Counted from the stretch's first letter, positions 52,390 through 64,000 are shown. The stretch is 64,000 bases of DNA from Lyophyllum atratum (GCA_014905825.1 JACGCN010000008.1:496001-560000), one strand, 5' to 3'. Notes: a model not told the origin generated them from the letters alone. Made by a program: numbers and translations.

Positions 52390-55300
52390 TCAGTGGCTTG
52401 CCAAGGCCTGTCCCAAGTAATCGTCCAAGATCTATCACCAACGTCAGAATGACCGAGGCTTGGGAGCTACAAGAACACACCTTGTCCATTTCCTCTAGCT
52501 GTTTGAAAGTGGGAGCGTAAATGTCTCGCACATGAGGATGCAAAGCCTGGAGATCCATCGGCCGACCAAAGAGCAGCTCGTCCGCTGGGTGCAGCGGCGG
52601 CAAAGGAATTCTCGGCTTCGTATCCCTGTACTCTATGATGGTCAACATATGAGCAACGCCGAAGTCGTCCTTGGGAATGACGAGCCGGCGCTGTTGCGGT
52701 TTCGGCGTGGCGGTCGAACGTGGGCTCTCGTCATTCGACAGTTCGGAACTGTGTGTTGGTGGAGTAGCGTATCCCGAGACGTCTGACATAACTGATGCAA
52801 TAGAGGGGTGGCGGCGATCACCGCCAGCAGGCTTCCCAGTCGGGGTGCTCGTTCCCGGACGATTTTCACCGTTAGCAGCAGCAGCGGAAGCCGCCCTGGG
52901 TAGTGAGTATGAAAATTCTCCAGGTATTTTCGACTTCAGTCCAGCAGAGGCTGGAGGGCTAACTGACCGCGCACCCTGGCGACGGTCGGCGGCAGGGTCG
53001 TCAACGGAATATTCGGAGATGGATCGAGATTGCCTTGCAGAGTCGACACTCGATAACGAAACAAGGTCCCTCTCCCTCGACTTCCCGCTCTTGATCTTAC
53101 TCAAGACGCGGTTGAGTTTCTCCCCAACAGCATCCTTCCGACCCAGAACGCCCTCCAACAGATCGTTCCTGCCGACAGAGTTATTCTCGCGAAGCTCTTC
53201 CTCGACGATGTCGCTGATATCGTACGTTTCGCCATCCGGTTCTACGTATGAGTACCGCATGCGATCGTTGACGTCATAACGCGAGCTTCGAAGCATTGCG
53301 TTCCCGGGCAACAGGACGTCCATCCCCCGCACGGAGTTCGACTGAGCGGAGAGAATGGCACGTTGTTGATTCGCGCGCTTGGCCTCCCGCTGGCGGGCGA
53401 TGATCTCTTGACGGGAAGGCTGTTCATGCGATGGGCTTGAGGGGTCAGATAGACTGGCACTTGATGTAGAGTCCCGGTGCAGCTGGTGCAACGCGAGCTC
53501 GTCCAAAGGCGCAGACATGCGATGGCGATGGGTAGAGTTGCGGTACGAAATGGCACGGCGAAGGATGAAGACTGGGTCTTCCGGGCTGATGTCATCGAGT
53601 GTACCGAGGATGAGGGTCGAATCAACGGAACGACGCTTGTTCGATGATTGCGCTCGTTCAGCAGCTTTCAATGTGGGTGGTCGAGGGTATGAATCAATGA
53701 CCCTGCTTGACGGCGCCAGTTCTCGTTCTACGAATATTATCAGTCCGGGATCCTCTTGCGATATTAAACAAATCTTACCTCCGTGCGACCCACCATCCAT
53801 GACCAGTCCATACCGAACCCGCGTCGAGCTCCTGCGCTTCGTCGACTTATCCTCCACCTCGTCCCCACCGTCCACCACACCCTCTGAGATGCCAAATCGC
53901 TCGAGACCCATTTCGATTACATCCGCAACAGTAACATTTTTAGGGAACACGAACACCTTCCGGCGCATATTGGGCGAGACGGTGGGCACCATGGCCGCAT
54001 CGGATTCGCGCAAGGTGTCCTTGAAGACGATAGCCTCTGTCAGTGGGTGGAACACCATATCGTCCGGAAGGTCATCGGGGTATATCACAAGCTGCAGCGC
54101 GAACCTAAACGACGGCGACGTGAAACGCTCTGGTGTGACGTTATGGTTGGGTGAGACAGTGAGATACTGTGACCTCTGAGCAGGGGAATCCGCATCTCCA
54201 AATGACGAGTCCGCGATCAGGGTCTCGTCCCCCTCCTCGCCATGTCCCATCGCGCTGTCCTCCGCATGATTATCTCCCTTCCTGTTCAAGTAGAATTTGA
54301 CCGCTGAGTCGTCCGTGAAGTCGTTCATGGGGAGCTTCTTGATGGCAGGGTGCATCGAGAGGTTACTCGCAATGGAGCTGATACTCCCCACACTGCTCCG
54401 CTTGACTTTCGGCATCTCCATGGCCTCCACAACGAGGTGCTCGAAAACAACCAACGGCTTCTCATCGGCATGCAGGACGGCAAAACCACCGCCCTCTACC
54501 CGCTTGACTGTGAGGTAGTACTCGCTCTCCTCCTCCCCGATCGACAGTCTAAACCGTTGAGTCGCCTGGCGAATAAGCTCTGACGAGGTCGTTGATGAGT
54601 TGAGCAGGACAGTCTTAAACGTCGCCTCGGTTTGTAGATTTTTACCGGCAAAGACACGGATAACGCTGAGCTCAGGTACACCTGGTCCACCTCCATCCAT
54701 GACGGACTGTGTCAGAATCAGTGAGCCTGGGCGAGGCCTACTAACAGGAGGCCCAAGGCCCGTGGCCGAGCCGCCCGAAGCAGATGGGCTGTGGTATGAG
54801 CTGGGCGGCATGACAGCCGAGGCTGACTGCAGGCCGTAAGATGGTTGTGCCTCGGGGGGAGAGGAGGGCGACCGGTTGAGGTATTGTTGGTACAGCGCTT
54901 GCTGCTGCTGGTCGCGCTGGCGGAGTTGGGACGCATGCTGGGACACCGGGGCACCCGCACGCTCGGGAGTGTGTGGCTGCTGCTGCTGCTCACTGCGTTT
55001 CGTGTCGGATGATACCCGAAGGCTGAGCGATTGCTGCTGCTGCTGCTGTTGCATGGCGGTGGCGGTCGTAGGCGAGACGACCGATTCCACAGTCGAAGGT
55101 CTGTGTCCCGACCTGCTCGATTCCTCCGATACACGGCCCATGAGATCGCCGCTCTCCAGCGATCCAATGGACGGGTTCTTGTCCTTCTTGTCCTTCTTCC
55201 TCCCAAAGAGGCCCCCAAACACGCCGCTCTTCTTCTTCTTTCCACTGTCCTCGTCGGAATCTCTTTCCTTGCGGAGCTTCCCGCCTGGACTCGCCTTCGC

Positions 55301-56610
55301 CAGGCTGGCAGAGCTAACCGGTGCCGCCATCTTTTCTTTCCCCTTCGCCCGTTTCCTCGACTCCTCCGATTCCTCTTCCGCTACCCTCTTCTGTTGCTTC
55401 TCCACGATGGCGCTCGGCAGATATGGCTGACCCTCATCAACACGAGCGATAGTGGGGGTAACGGTCAGCTTGCGCGTTTCCGTGGCCTCCGCAGGGTCTT
55501 GAAGTCGTTCTCGAGAATCCGACTTGCGCAATGGCTGAACCTGGATCGCCTGTGCTTGCGCTTGCGCCTGCGCTTGCACTTGCACCTGTTGCTGTTGTTG
55601 CAGCAGCAGCTGTTGCGCGGCGACATCCCGCTGCTGCTGAGCGGCTTGCTCCTGTCGCTGCTGTTGCTCGCGGGCGGCTCCAACTTGCAAAGCAGCGGGA
55701 ACGATTGGTACTTGCGGTTGCAGCTGCCGCGCCTGGATCTCCTCGACAGCCCCATCTTCCCAACTCATCCCATCGTCAGGCTCCATCCCAGTAGGTCCAC
55801 CTTCCTCGGCCCTCGACTGAGCCCTCTGCTCCTCCGCCAAGTCCGTATCCTCGTCAGTATATCCTTCATCATCCCATTCGATATCCGGATCGTCTTCTTC
55901 ACCCTCCCTCCATATGGCTGGAGGATATTGGTGTACCGGATAGGTTGCTCTGAAGTGGACATTCCTACCCTGCCGGGCTCGAGAGCCACCTCGTGGAAGG
56001 GGAGAAGGCGTTGTATTTGAGCCGGCGCGCGAGTTGAGGTTGGTACGCAGTCTGTCTTGAGATGCAGATAAGTTGTCATTTAGCTCGGCTTGAGTTGCAG
56101 AGGCAAGCTGGGAGGGTGATACGTCAGTACCGCCACATGAGGTATATGATTGGCACTCACATCGACATTGCGGTGCTTGTTCAGTCTCGCAAGACGCTCA
56201 AACGGGGTCTCGATGTTTTCGGCGGGTATATAGCCAACTTCTTGCGTTTTAAGGACACGAACAAGCCACCAGTAGCTATTGCTGTCGTCCATCAAAAACA
56301 AGCTGTCACCCTTCACAACGTTTGCCTGCCCCTCCACCGTAGCAGCAAAACTATGCAAGGAGTATACGAGGTCGAAGTCGATCGACTCGTTAGGTATTGA
56401 TAGGGAGGAAGAGCCATCGTCGTCGATATAATCTTCCTGGTCTTCGCCCTCCGAGTCGTCCTCCATCACAGATGTCTCCTCGTCGTCAACGTACGAAGCT
56501 GAGGCTGCATCCGCGTGTGCATGAAGTTGTGAGTGATCATCCTGCTGAATTTGTTCCCGAAGATCATAGGTATCCTGGCGGGCAGGTCTCCTGGTATCGA
56601 CGACCTGCAT
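52390..56610 (-). CDS. SH3 and Ras-association-like polarity protein (Bud14/Tea4-like)
   Basis: Exons 56610-56161, 56107-53779, 53727-52481 and 52407-52390 give 1347 residues. An acidic N-terminus precedes an SH3 domain at residues about 79-136 (LVYSLHSFAATVEGQANV, SYWWLVRVL, VGYIPAENIETP) followed by ERLARLNKHRN, a block I know from fungal Bud14/Tea4 proteins, which act in cell polarity and actin-cable control with PP1. A YPPAIW block and acidic stretch come next, then Gln-rich low complexity, Lys-rich KKKKSGVFGGLFGRKKDKKDK, and a Ras-association/ubiquitin-like fold at about 625-715 (SVIRVFAGKNLQTEATFKTVLL, YYLTVKRVEGG). The rest is Ser-rich and probably phosphorylated. The intron 53778-53728 is 51 nt and in frame, so retention would only add 17 residues. 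The last exon is 18 nt. Confidence 0.75.
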
Positions 56611-57739
56611 GGCGAAATAACGCTGTACCGCGAATTTTAAGACGTAGCGGGTTCAGCGAGGTGATAAAGGGATATATGGGAGAACTGGAGTATCCAAGGC
56701 AAGCGAGGCTTCAAAGCAGGGTCATAAAGTAGAAACTCAAAAGAAAACGAGGGAATGCGGAGAGCACTTAGTGGTAGGAGGAAGAAGGGTTGCTGTCGGT
56801 TGTTTGGAATGAATGCCGCTGCCAAGCCATTGGCAAATGCTCCGCGCTGATGATTCTGAGTCCAACAGCCACTACATCGGCAGCTTTGGCTGCGCCTAGC
56901 TCAATTGCACAAGCAGCGATCGCGGGACACTCAAATATCGGGTCAGAATTTGGGAGCGGGTATGTCTGGTGCATTCAGGCAAAAGGCACGCGGGTAGTGG
57001 TGCGTTTCGTTCCTGTTCAATTCGTTTCATGATGCATGAGCCACTCTTCGATCTGAGCGCAGGGTTTATTCATCTCGGGTGCGTTCCCATCCTTCAATGG
57101 CTTCGCAATTCCCAAGAACCACTCTGACAGCAGCACCGAACAACAATTGGCGAACGATCGAATCTTGGATTAGAATTTCAGCGGGGGAGCATTTGGCTGA
57201 GGAACTTTTCATCCCGGTTCTCCTAACTTCGTAATGCTTATTTGTATCGACTTGGAGTCCTGAGCCAGGTGAGTATTTCACCACGCTGCCAGACGGTCCC
57301 ACACATCCTCTTCGTGCACGAGCTGCAATAGAAAAGGACGAGGGATGGTACCTCGCAGTGGAAGATGTGTGTCCTTACCTTCACAAGACTGGCATTAGGC
57401 ACACCCGCACTTGCATCATCTAGTAAGTAATGTCACTGGTCAGCACGCTGCTCGGGGCGACAATGGCCCCTTCTAGGACTCTCTGTAGGGTGCGGGAGGG
57501 CTGCTTCCAGGGGCATAGACTGGGTGGCGGAGGGGCGAAGAGGGATGGAAACGATAGCTTATCATTGTACATATGTAGGGTGCATGATGTCCAAATCCAT
57601 CGGACCGTGGACGACATGTCGTTTCGCGCCATCGCGTAGCACGGTATCACGTGAAGGGTGTGAACTCGGAGTCTCTCAGAAGTCACTGGTAAGTCTGGAC
57701 TCTGGACGTTGTGGCGAGCACTGCGTCCTGTCGAACACA
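56611..57739. promoter_or_regulatory. Divergent intergenic region between the SH3 gene and LCB1
   Basis: About 1.1 kb without a convincing ORF lies between two divergent start codons, so both promoters are here. A palindromic CACGTG lies at 57648-57653, about 90 bp before the LCB1 ATG, a possible bHLH-factor site. Confidence 0.45.
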
Positions 57740-59631
57740 ATGGACAACGCCTCGACGACCCTCGAGCCCCTCTTCACCTTCATGGCGACCTCTCTTTCAT
57801 CTCTAGAGCTTGCCTTCAACAAGTTCCCGGGCTCTGCAGTTATACAGCGCTATGTGAGGAGCTCTCACCAGAATGATCCAGGAAGGACTCTTCTCGAACT
57901 TATACTTATAATTTTTGCAATTCGAACACTACTTCAATCGCGCACCCGAGCGGACAGGACAGGAAAGCATTTCATCCAATTCAGTGACAAGGTACGTGGA
58001 GTATAAGTATGGCAATTCGAGCAGCATCGACTTACTGCGGATCGCTTAAGGAAATCGATGAGCTGGTCGACGAATGGACTCCGGAGCCTCTGGGTCAACC
58101 ACTGTCTACTGCGGAGCAAGCGGAATTGGCTGCAGTTCCCATCGTCACCGGCCCCAACGGACCCAAGCCGAAGCTTATGAGCACTGGAAAGATTGCCACC
58201 AACCTCGCTAGTTTCAACTTCACTGGTCTCTCTGGAAATGAACACATCAAACAGCGCGCGGTAGAAACTCTTAGGAAATACGGACTCGGAAGCTGTGGCC
58301 CTCCTGGCTTCTATGGTACACTTGGTGCGGCAGACATACGCGCTTGTGACACATTCAAGCGCCTGATCAATTTTTTTAGACGTCCACATGGACTTGGAAC
58401 GCGACATAGCGGACTTCTTAGGCACCGAGGCTGCTATCTTGTACTCCCAAGGCTTCGCCACCATCTCATCTGTCATCCCAGCCTTCTGCAAACGTGGCGA
58501 CATCATCGTGGCCGACCGCGGTGTCAGCTTCGCCATACATAAAGGAATTCAAATTTCGCGGTCGACCGTTCGTTGGTTTGATCACAACGACCTCAAGAGC
58601 CTCGAGGATGTCTTGGAGGGTGTGGAGAAGGAGCGCAGGAAGCGGAGGGGCCCATTGACCAGACGCTTCGTCATCACTGAAGGTATCTTCGAGAAGGATG
58701 GTGCTATGGTTGACCTACCCAAGCTGGTTCGTCCTAATTCAAAAAACGTCACGCTCAACCTAATAGCCATACTCCTCTGCAGATTGAGATCAAGTACAAG
58801 TACAAGTACCGGTTGATCTTGGATGAGAGCTTTTCCTTTGGCACAGTCGGGCGGACAGGACGCGGTCTCACGGAGCTTTACAACGTTCCTGTAAGTATAT
58901 ATCACTTATTTGTTAGAAACGTAGGCTGAACTAAATCCTAGGCGGAGAAAGTCGACATGCTTGTGGGGTCAGTAGCTATAGGACTCTGCTCCTCTGGGGG
59001 CTTCTGTGCCGGTTCCCAAACCGTCATCGACCATCAGGTACGTCCTTCTCTACAGAAACATTGCAAGAAACTAACGCCGAACCTCCAGCGCATCAATGGC
59101 ACCTCCTTCGTCTTCTCCGCCTCTATGCCCGCCCTCCTCTCAGTCAGCGCCTCAGAGGGCATCAACATCCTCCGTTCTACGCCCTCGATCCTCAGCACGC
59201 TCCAAGAAAACATTCGCGCCGCGCGGGCAGTCCTCGACCGTGTGGACTGCATCAACGTCCCCTCGCACCCTGCCTCCCCCATAATCCACATCTACATCCG
59301 GCCCACATCCAGCTCATCGCTGCATCCCGCCAGCGCGACCCTTCCCCCCGCTTCTAAGCCGTCCAACCCGAACTCACCGCTTCCGCGTGATGCTGCGACG
59401 TGGGATTGGGACGTTGAGACCGAGGAAAAGCTCCTGCAGGATGTGGTGGAGGAGGCACTAGTGCAGGGGGTTATGATTACGAAGGCGAAGAGGTTGAGGG
59501 GACAGGAGGCCGTGGAGGCGCGACCGAGCATCCGCTTAGCTATGACCAGCGCTCTGACGAAGAAGGAGACGGAGAAGGCCGTAGGCGTGGTCAAGAACGC
59601 GTTGATCAAGGTTTTGGGGAGGAGGCGGTGA
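57740..59631 (+). CDS. LCB1: Serine palmitoyltransferase subunit 1 (LCB1)
   Basis: Six exons (57740-57991, 58051-58324, 58380-58726, 58783-58890, 58942-59037, 59089-59631; introns 51-59 nt) encode 539 residues, near the usual length for fungal LCB1. With LCB2 it forms the ER enzyme joining serine and palmitoyl-CoA, the first step of sphingolipid synthesis. A hydrophobic segment ([11 protein letters not shown]) near residue 55 is the membrane anchor. Family blocks are [74 protein letters not shown] and [17 protein letters not shown]. The PLP-binding lysine of catalytic relatives is absent from the last block, as expected for LCB1. The exon joins restore these blocks exactly, so the model is well supported. 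Confidence 0.95.
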
Positions 59632-60260
59632 GGGGTGAGCTGGGCCATAGGTCCAGAGTGAAGGCTGTGTACGCTATATACCTAATAGATTTTCTAATGA
59701 CCTTTCAAGACCCATTTTGATCAGACGGAATATACAAAAGAAAAAAAGAGTTGGAGACTGAACAAGCGCAGAAAAATCGCGATATGATAACATTCAGAAA
59801 GCCCTGGCCTGGGGCAATTCATGGGTGAGGTATGAAATTCATGTTTGGGGTTCGAGTCAGAGGGTCCTTCCATTCCCTGTTTCGACCATCGTATTCTGTG
59901 CGTATAAAATTCATATCACAAGCATGAACTGGTGACTACATGGACACGCTGCTGAGATGTGATTACGGTAAGACATTAATTTAGAGGTATGTGTATACAG
60001 TTAGCAAGATGCAACAGTATTGGTATAATTGTGTCATTCAGCCTTTGCCCAGGATCCCATATCAACAAGGGCAATGAACACCGATCTGGGCCTGAAACGC
60101 GGTCGCAAGTATCGTATGGAGTAATGGTCATCCAAACCAGTAGTATTCCCTATACAACAGCCAAAAAAATGTAAGGCCACACGTGAGCAAGGAGATAGGA
60201 AACTCGAATCCCAGACGCCGAGAAACGTATGAGGCAAAGGGGAAGTGATGAGATGAATCA
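59632..60260. other. Convergent 3' region
   Basis: LCB1 (plus) and the DUF4048-like gene (minus) converge here. The stretch should hold both 3' UTRs. No gene is seen. Confidence 0.5.
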
Positions 60261-62083
60261 TTACCAATTCCATTCATCCTCCTCATCTTTGGGTTTGGGC
60301 TTGATATTGGCGTTGGCTTTGGTGGCCATCGTTGGCAGGGGCCGTGATGTTGGCTTGAGCAGCGGACTGGGGTCGGGGGTCATGACTGATGATGTGGGCA
60401 TCGTAAAGTCGTCGTCATCGAGGAGGGATGTGGGAATCGTGGACGTGGCCAAAGGAGAAGTTGGGGACGGACTGAAGTATCGTGGTATGGGAGAGGGAGA
60501 CTTTGATGTCGAAGCGGAATGAGGCGAGGAGAGGGCAGACACTATGGACTGCGAGACGTCAGAGAGGAGGATAGATGCGCGTTTCTGATTTTTGGAAAAT
60601 CTATGTATGGTGTCAGCCAATCGTCTTTCCCTTTTTCCAAAACAACGCAGAACACGCACGTCGAGCCACGCTGAAGCTCATCCCACTTCTTCCCTACACT
60701 TCCAACCCAGGACGCGACAGGTGGCGACGCGACGCCCACAGTTAGCGACGCTAAGCCTGGTATAGACGAGACGGGCGGGAACTCCGTTCCAATGATACTC
60801 GCGCGCTTCACCCGCGCCGCCTCCAGTTTCCTCTCTTCCACGGCCTTCACTGACGAGACAGATCTATTCGAAGACAAATCTTCCCCAGGTAAAACCATGT
60901 TCTCAAACGAATGAACATCCCGCGACCTGCGGCGGTGCAGTTTCGAACTTATTGGGAAGGTATCCTTCTCCGCTTCGAAGCTCGATCGTGTGCTCGACTC
61001 CCGCTGCTGCCGTTGATGCTCGAACGCCGGATTCGGGCTCATGGTTGGTGTCGCGCCTGTGTCGTGCACCATGAGGATCTGAGCCGAGTCTTCCCCCGTT
61101 TCCTCCTTCTGACACGGTGGTGGTGGCTCCCCTCCAAGAGAAGACACTGACGACTGTGAAAAGCGGGTGGATTTGGTCGTATATGTGGAAGTGGACGAGC
61201 TTGACTGGGAGTTTGTGTGGATGGGGCGGTGGGGGCGCGAGACAGGTGTCGAGGATTGGGGTAGGGATGAGGCTGGGACAGGGGAGAGCTCTCCGATGGC
61301 AAGACCGGCTGCTATGAACCTGCTAACACCTTGCACACCTTCCCGAATTCCTTCGAGGACTGCGCCATTGCTTTGGCCCCCTTGCGTGAGTGATGATGTT
61401 TCGTCCAAGAAACGACGATTCACGATGCGTTCCCACTTTCTCTTCACTGGAAGATAACAGTTGAGCGGGAATGTAATGTACGTAGAGGATGCACATACAT
61501 TGCAGGAGCTCGGCTTCATGAGCTGCGAGTTGGGAACGGAGCTCGAGACATTTAGACTCCTTTTGCGCGATGAAGTGAAGCAATTCAGAGTGTCTGTAAG
61601 ATACAGGGTTCGGAAGTCGGAACCTCGAAATAGAATGGAAACGCACTTTTCAGCCAGTGTCAACGGCAGGCGCTCCTGAGTTGCATGTGCCTCGAGCCCC
61701 GCACTCCGTCTATCCCGTGGCGAAGTGGAAAGAATACTGGACGTAGGCCCTGCCGACCAGCTACGGGTCAACTCATGCCGTACACTTCCTTGAAGCGACA
61801 AATCGACATCGTTGGTGTTTGGGCGGTATGAAATGGAGGATTGGCGTCGGGGGTTAGGGCTGTTGTATGCGATAGCCTTCTTGGAGCTAGAAGGTGGAGA
61901 GGGTAATCCGGAAGGAAGCGAATGGAAACTGGTACTGGTAGCAAGAGGCGCTGTTCTGGGGCCCGGACTTAGTGAAGGAACATTCCCGTCAACGAGATGG
62001 AGTGGCCGGGGACCTATTGATACATTTAAGGAGAGGCGTCTGGAGGCCGTCGTCGCAGGCGTCAACGGCGGCGAGCTCATCAT
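60261..62083 (-). CDS. DUF4048-like coiled-coil protein
   Basis: Exons 62083-61647, 61593-61499, 61446-60660 and 60600-60261 give 552 residues. The start is the first ATG in frame; the frame extends to 62158 without one. The protein begins with a RRLSLNVSIGP block, has a coiled coil across exons 1-3 (HSELLHFIAQKESKCLELRSQ...LLQLKRKWERIVNRRF, about residues 146-195), a GIREGVQGVSRFIAAGLA segment, a long Ser-rich disordered region and an acidic end DEEDEWNW. This order matches fungal DUF4048 proteins from memory; their cellular role is not established. The splice joins are needed, since the unspliced frame would insert translated intron between LTLAEK and HSELL. Confidence 0.7.
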
Positions 62084-62306
62084 GGGAGATGACAAGGAAG
62101 AGGACAAGTCCGACGGGTGCCCAGCCCAAAGTGATATGCATGTTTGGTTACATGACAACCGGCCATTGCTCAGCGCTCAACACTCAACATTGTTGGGGAC
62201 AGTGCTCGGAAATTCGTACAACGCTGCCAGTGCTATTCTAATGGTTCGTGGCGTGTATTCAATGGCAGCGAAAACACATATTCCTCGTACATCACGGCCA
62301 GTAAAT

Positions 62307-62722
62307 CTAGTGTTTTGCCTCCTCCTTCTCTGCCTCTGCGATGAAGTTTTTGATGCTGTATACCCGGGTAGTCAGTCACGAATATGGATAGGGAATGCCG
62401 AAGCCCTTGGTGAACGTACAATTGCTCCTCCTCACTGGAACCATAAGTTCGGAGTTAGCAGGCGGGCGTTTGGTGGTAGAAACGGCAAACGTACCTTGAA
62501 CCAGCGTTAATAGGGACAGAGTCCTTGACCTGCTGTATGGACTGGTTCTTTGCCGGAGCCTGCTCCTTCTTTCCACCCCTCATTGCAAGAGCGGCACCAC
62601 CAAAGGCGGTGGCGAGGATGCCGAGGGCGAGATGCTCGTTCTTGATGGAGCGGCCGAGGATGACGCTAATTGAGACGCGTCAATAAGGACATAGACGACA
62701 CTGGGGCGACGTACTAGGACAT
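62307..62722 (-). CDS. ATP19: Mitochondrial ATP synthase subunit k
   Basis: Four small exons join in phase: 62722-62715 (8 nt), 62665-62495, 62434-62420 (15 nt) and 62355-62307, giving 80 residues: MSYVILGRSIKNEHLALG, a hydrophobic ILATAFGGAALAM, RGGKKEQAP, VPINAGSSEEEQFIKNF and IAEAEKEEAKH at the end. This is the layout of fungal F-type ATP synthase subunit k, a one-span inner-membrane protein of the Fo sector linked to dimer stability. No single exon is long enough to stand out as an ORF, but all three introns (49-64 nt) have GT-AG ends and the joined protein is colinear with the family. It is tightly packed between the DUF4048-like gene (223 bp) and the GH16 gene (208 bp) on the same strand. 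Confidence 0.9.
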
Positions 62723-62930
62723 TGCAGAAGGTTTATGAGGAGGAGGTCCACTTTTCGAGGCTCGTCACGTTCACAATATCCCGGATGTTTCCGCTCCGAT
62801 TCAAAAGTAATAAAAACAAGCAAGAAATAGTGTTCGTGGTGAGTACATATCGTAAATATCGTTCCTCTTTCATATCCAATCGTAAGTCCCAGAAGCCCAG
62901 CTCCCCTTGCAGGTCTAGTCTATCCCGCAT

Positions 62931-64000
62931 CTACGGCCACCAGCACAGAAGCGAGCCCATCACCATCCCCACCATCAAGCCGACTAGAAACATGGTTTCT
63001 CCATGTTCCATGTTCCTTCTCGCGCCTCCAGGATAAAACAGAGGACTGGGCACCAAGGCCGTGCCAACTGGTCGTTTTGTCGCAGTCGAAGTGGCTTTCG
63101 CCGTCGCGATTGCAACAGCAGCAGCGGTAGGTGTCGGCGCGATTCCACCTGTCGTATAGGCTCGCACATATTTAATCTCAAAGTAAGCGTCATTATACCG
63201 GTCTCCAGGACCAACTACGTTGTCATTATACTGTGACGGTGGTGAATCAGTCTCGAGAAGAAAGTGGCGAAACATGGACCCACGCATATTCCAGTAGGGC
63301 CTGAGCTGCCACACGCTGGAAGGTATTCCACGGGAAGGCCAGCCCTGATTGAACACACGATTACTTGCCTGGTCTGCAGAAATCGGACAAAAAGTGACAT
63401 CACGCACCAGATTCCACAGAGGGTGATGTCCAAGACAAGATTTTGGGGGCTGAAGAACTGCGTAATGTTGCAGGTTGTGGCCGGGAAACTCGCTGACGGC
63501 GGGCCCCATTGAGATACGTCGATCGGCGATGACGAAGTGGCTTGCAAGATTGATGGTGGGATGTTCGGACGCTGTAGATGTAAAATTCAGAATTTCTGCT
63601 GACAGACATTGAGAGATCGACATACACTCCAGAACCAAATACTGCAAATGTGTCAAGAGCGTGTTACAACATCAATAAATCGAAGCACTTACAATATCCT
63701 GTCGTACATACAAAGAGCGCTGATCAATCGAAAGTCTTCAACGAACAAGCAATAGCGTCACTGACCCCGCAACATCAAACTGAGCCGCGAACACACCCCC
63801 GCCCGCAGCCGCAAATCCAGCCTGGAAGCTGTTCGGCGCAGTCTCAGCAACGACGCACCCGGCGGGCTGCGAGCAGTCGAGCTCTGTTGACACGCCCATC
63901 TGGTTCGGTGGCGTCGTGTGTGTGCATCCTGGAAGAGTATGGAGAGCCATCTGGTTGTGATCCATCAGGTTAATGGCTTCCATAATACTACCGGGCGGGT
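62931..64000 (-). CDS. GH16 endo-beta-glucanase, 3' part (5' end outside the window)
   Basis: Exons from the 3' end: 63230-62931, 63344-63284, 63571-63408, 63641-63626, a 6-nt microexon 63698-63693, and 63766 up to near 63990, where an intron or the window edge follows. The joined protein reads MEAINLMDHNQMALHT (its Glu is probably the acid/base of the GH16 motif), CSQPAGCVVAETAPNSF, AGFAAAGGGVFAAQFDVAG, IFIWFWSRPNIPPSI, DVSQWGPPSASFPATTC, NLVLDITLCGIWAGLP, and YFEIKYVRAY, then an Ala/Thr-rich stalk and a C-terminal hydrophobic span (MFLVGLMVGMVMGSLLCWW). It is a membrane- or wall-anchored enzyme acting on beta-1,3(4)-glucan in cell-wall remodelling. The microexon is required to give GIFIWFWS across the junction. 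Confidence 0.88.

Noticed and set aside
55031..56020. 329-codon plus-strand ORF opposite the SH3 gene
   Set aside because: Leu/Arg-rich shadow of the Gln/Ser-rich coding strand; the minus-strand model has domains and splice sites.
61812..62510. 232-codon plus-strand ORF
   Set aside because: It is antisense to the DUF4048-like gene and to the exons of ATP synthase subunit k, both better supported.
1..64000. tRNA or rRNA genes, CRISPR arrays and bacterial-type operons
   Set aside because: I saw no cloverleaf with A and B boxes, no rRNA core sequence and no regularly spaced repeats; gene structures are eukaryotic throughout.

Overview
The window is nuclear DNA of a mushroom-type fungus (Basidiomycota, most likely Agaricomycetes). 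No species can be named. The grounds are dense GT-AG introns of about 48-67 nt, several protein families that I know only as expanded in Agaricomycetes, a serine palmitoyltransferase LCB1, an ATP synthase subunit k and a GH16 glucanase with fungal gene structures, and a mix of Ty3/gypsy, Ty1/copia, Helitron and DDE transposon material. All spliced models were built by eye from splice sites and reading phase.

Roughly 1-52.4 kb is repeat-rich. It holds the C-terminal tail of a DDE transposase (1-708); a decayed gene with an HxD motif (3952-4790); a Ty3/gypsy chromovirus on the minus strand that has lost protease and most of RT (5181-10460, target duplication ATGCA); an unrecognised three-exon gene (10900-11814); an 814-bp AT-rich element that is one long imperfect palindrome (12599-13412) set in GATCGGA/CCTAGG palindromic repeats; a very young 13-kb Ty3/gypsy element (14438-27491, target duplication CCCAC, LTRs identical by eye) with an intact Gag-Pol-chromodomain polyprotein and a second 1105-residue ORF carrying an RS domain; a decayed oxygenase-like gene (29683-31778); a Ty1/copia element (32111-37350, target duplication CTTAC) whose single reading frame is cut by four stops; a 758-codon gene cut by one stop (37464-39792); and a three-exon Helitron Rep-helicase gene (45777-39978, minus) facing three unrecognised genes (46030-49982, plus).

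From about 52.4 kb the window becomes ordinary compact gene space. It holds an SH3 plus Ras-association-like polarity protein (52390-56610, minus), LCB1 of serine palmitoyltransferase (57740-59631, plus), a DUF4048-like coiled-coil protein (60261-62083, minus), ATP synthase subunit k in four tiny exons (62307-62722, minus) and the 3' part of a GH16 beta-glucanase (62931-64000, minus).

The most unusual signal is in the copia LTR. It carries two copies of the segment that starts at the predicted RNA start, and the second copy lacks exactly a 52-bp GTGAGT...TAG intron present in the first. This looks like a spliced RNA leader written back into the LTR. The other main candidates are the RS-domain ORF of the 13-kb gypsy element, the full-length palindrome, and a window-wide pattern in which most premature stops are one C-to-T (or G-to-A) change from the expected codon.
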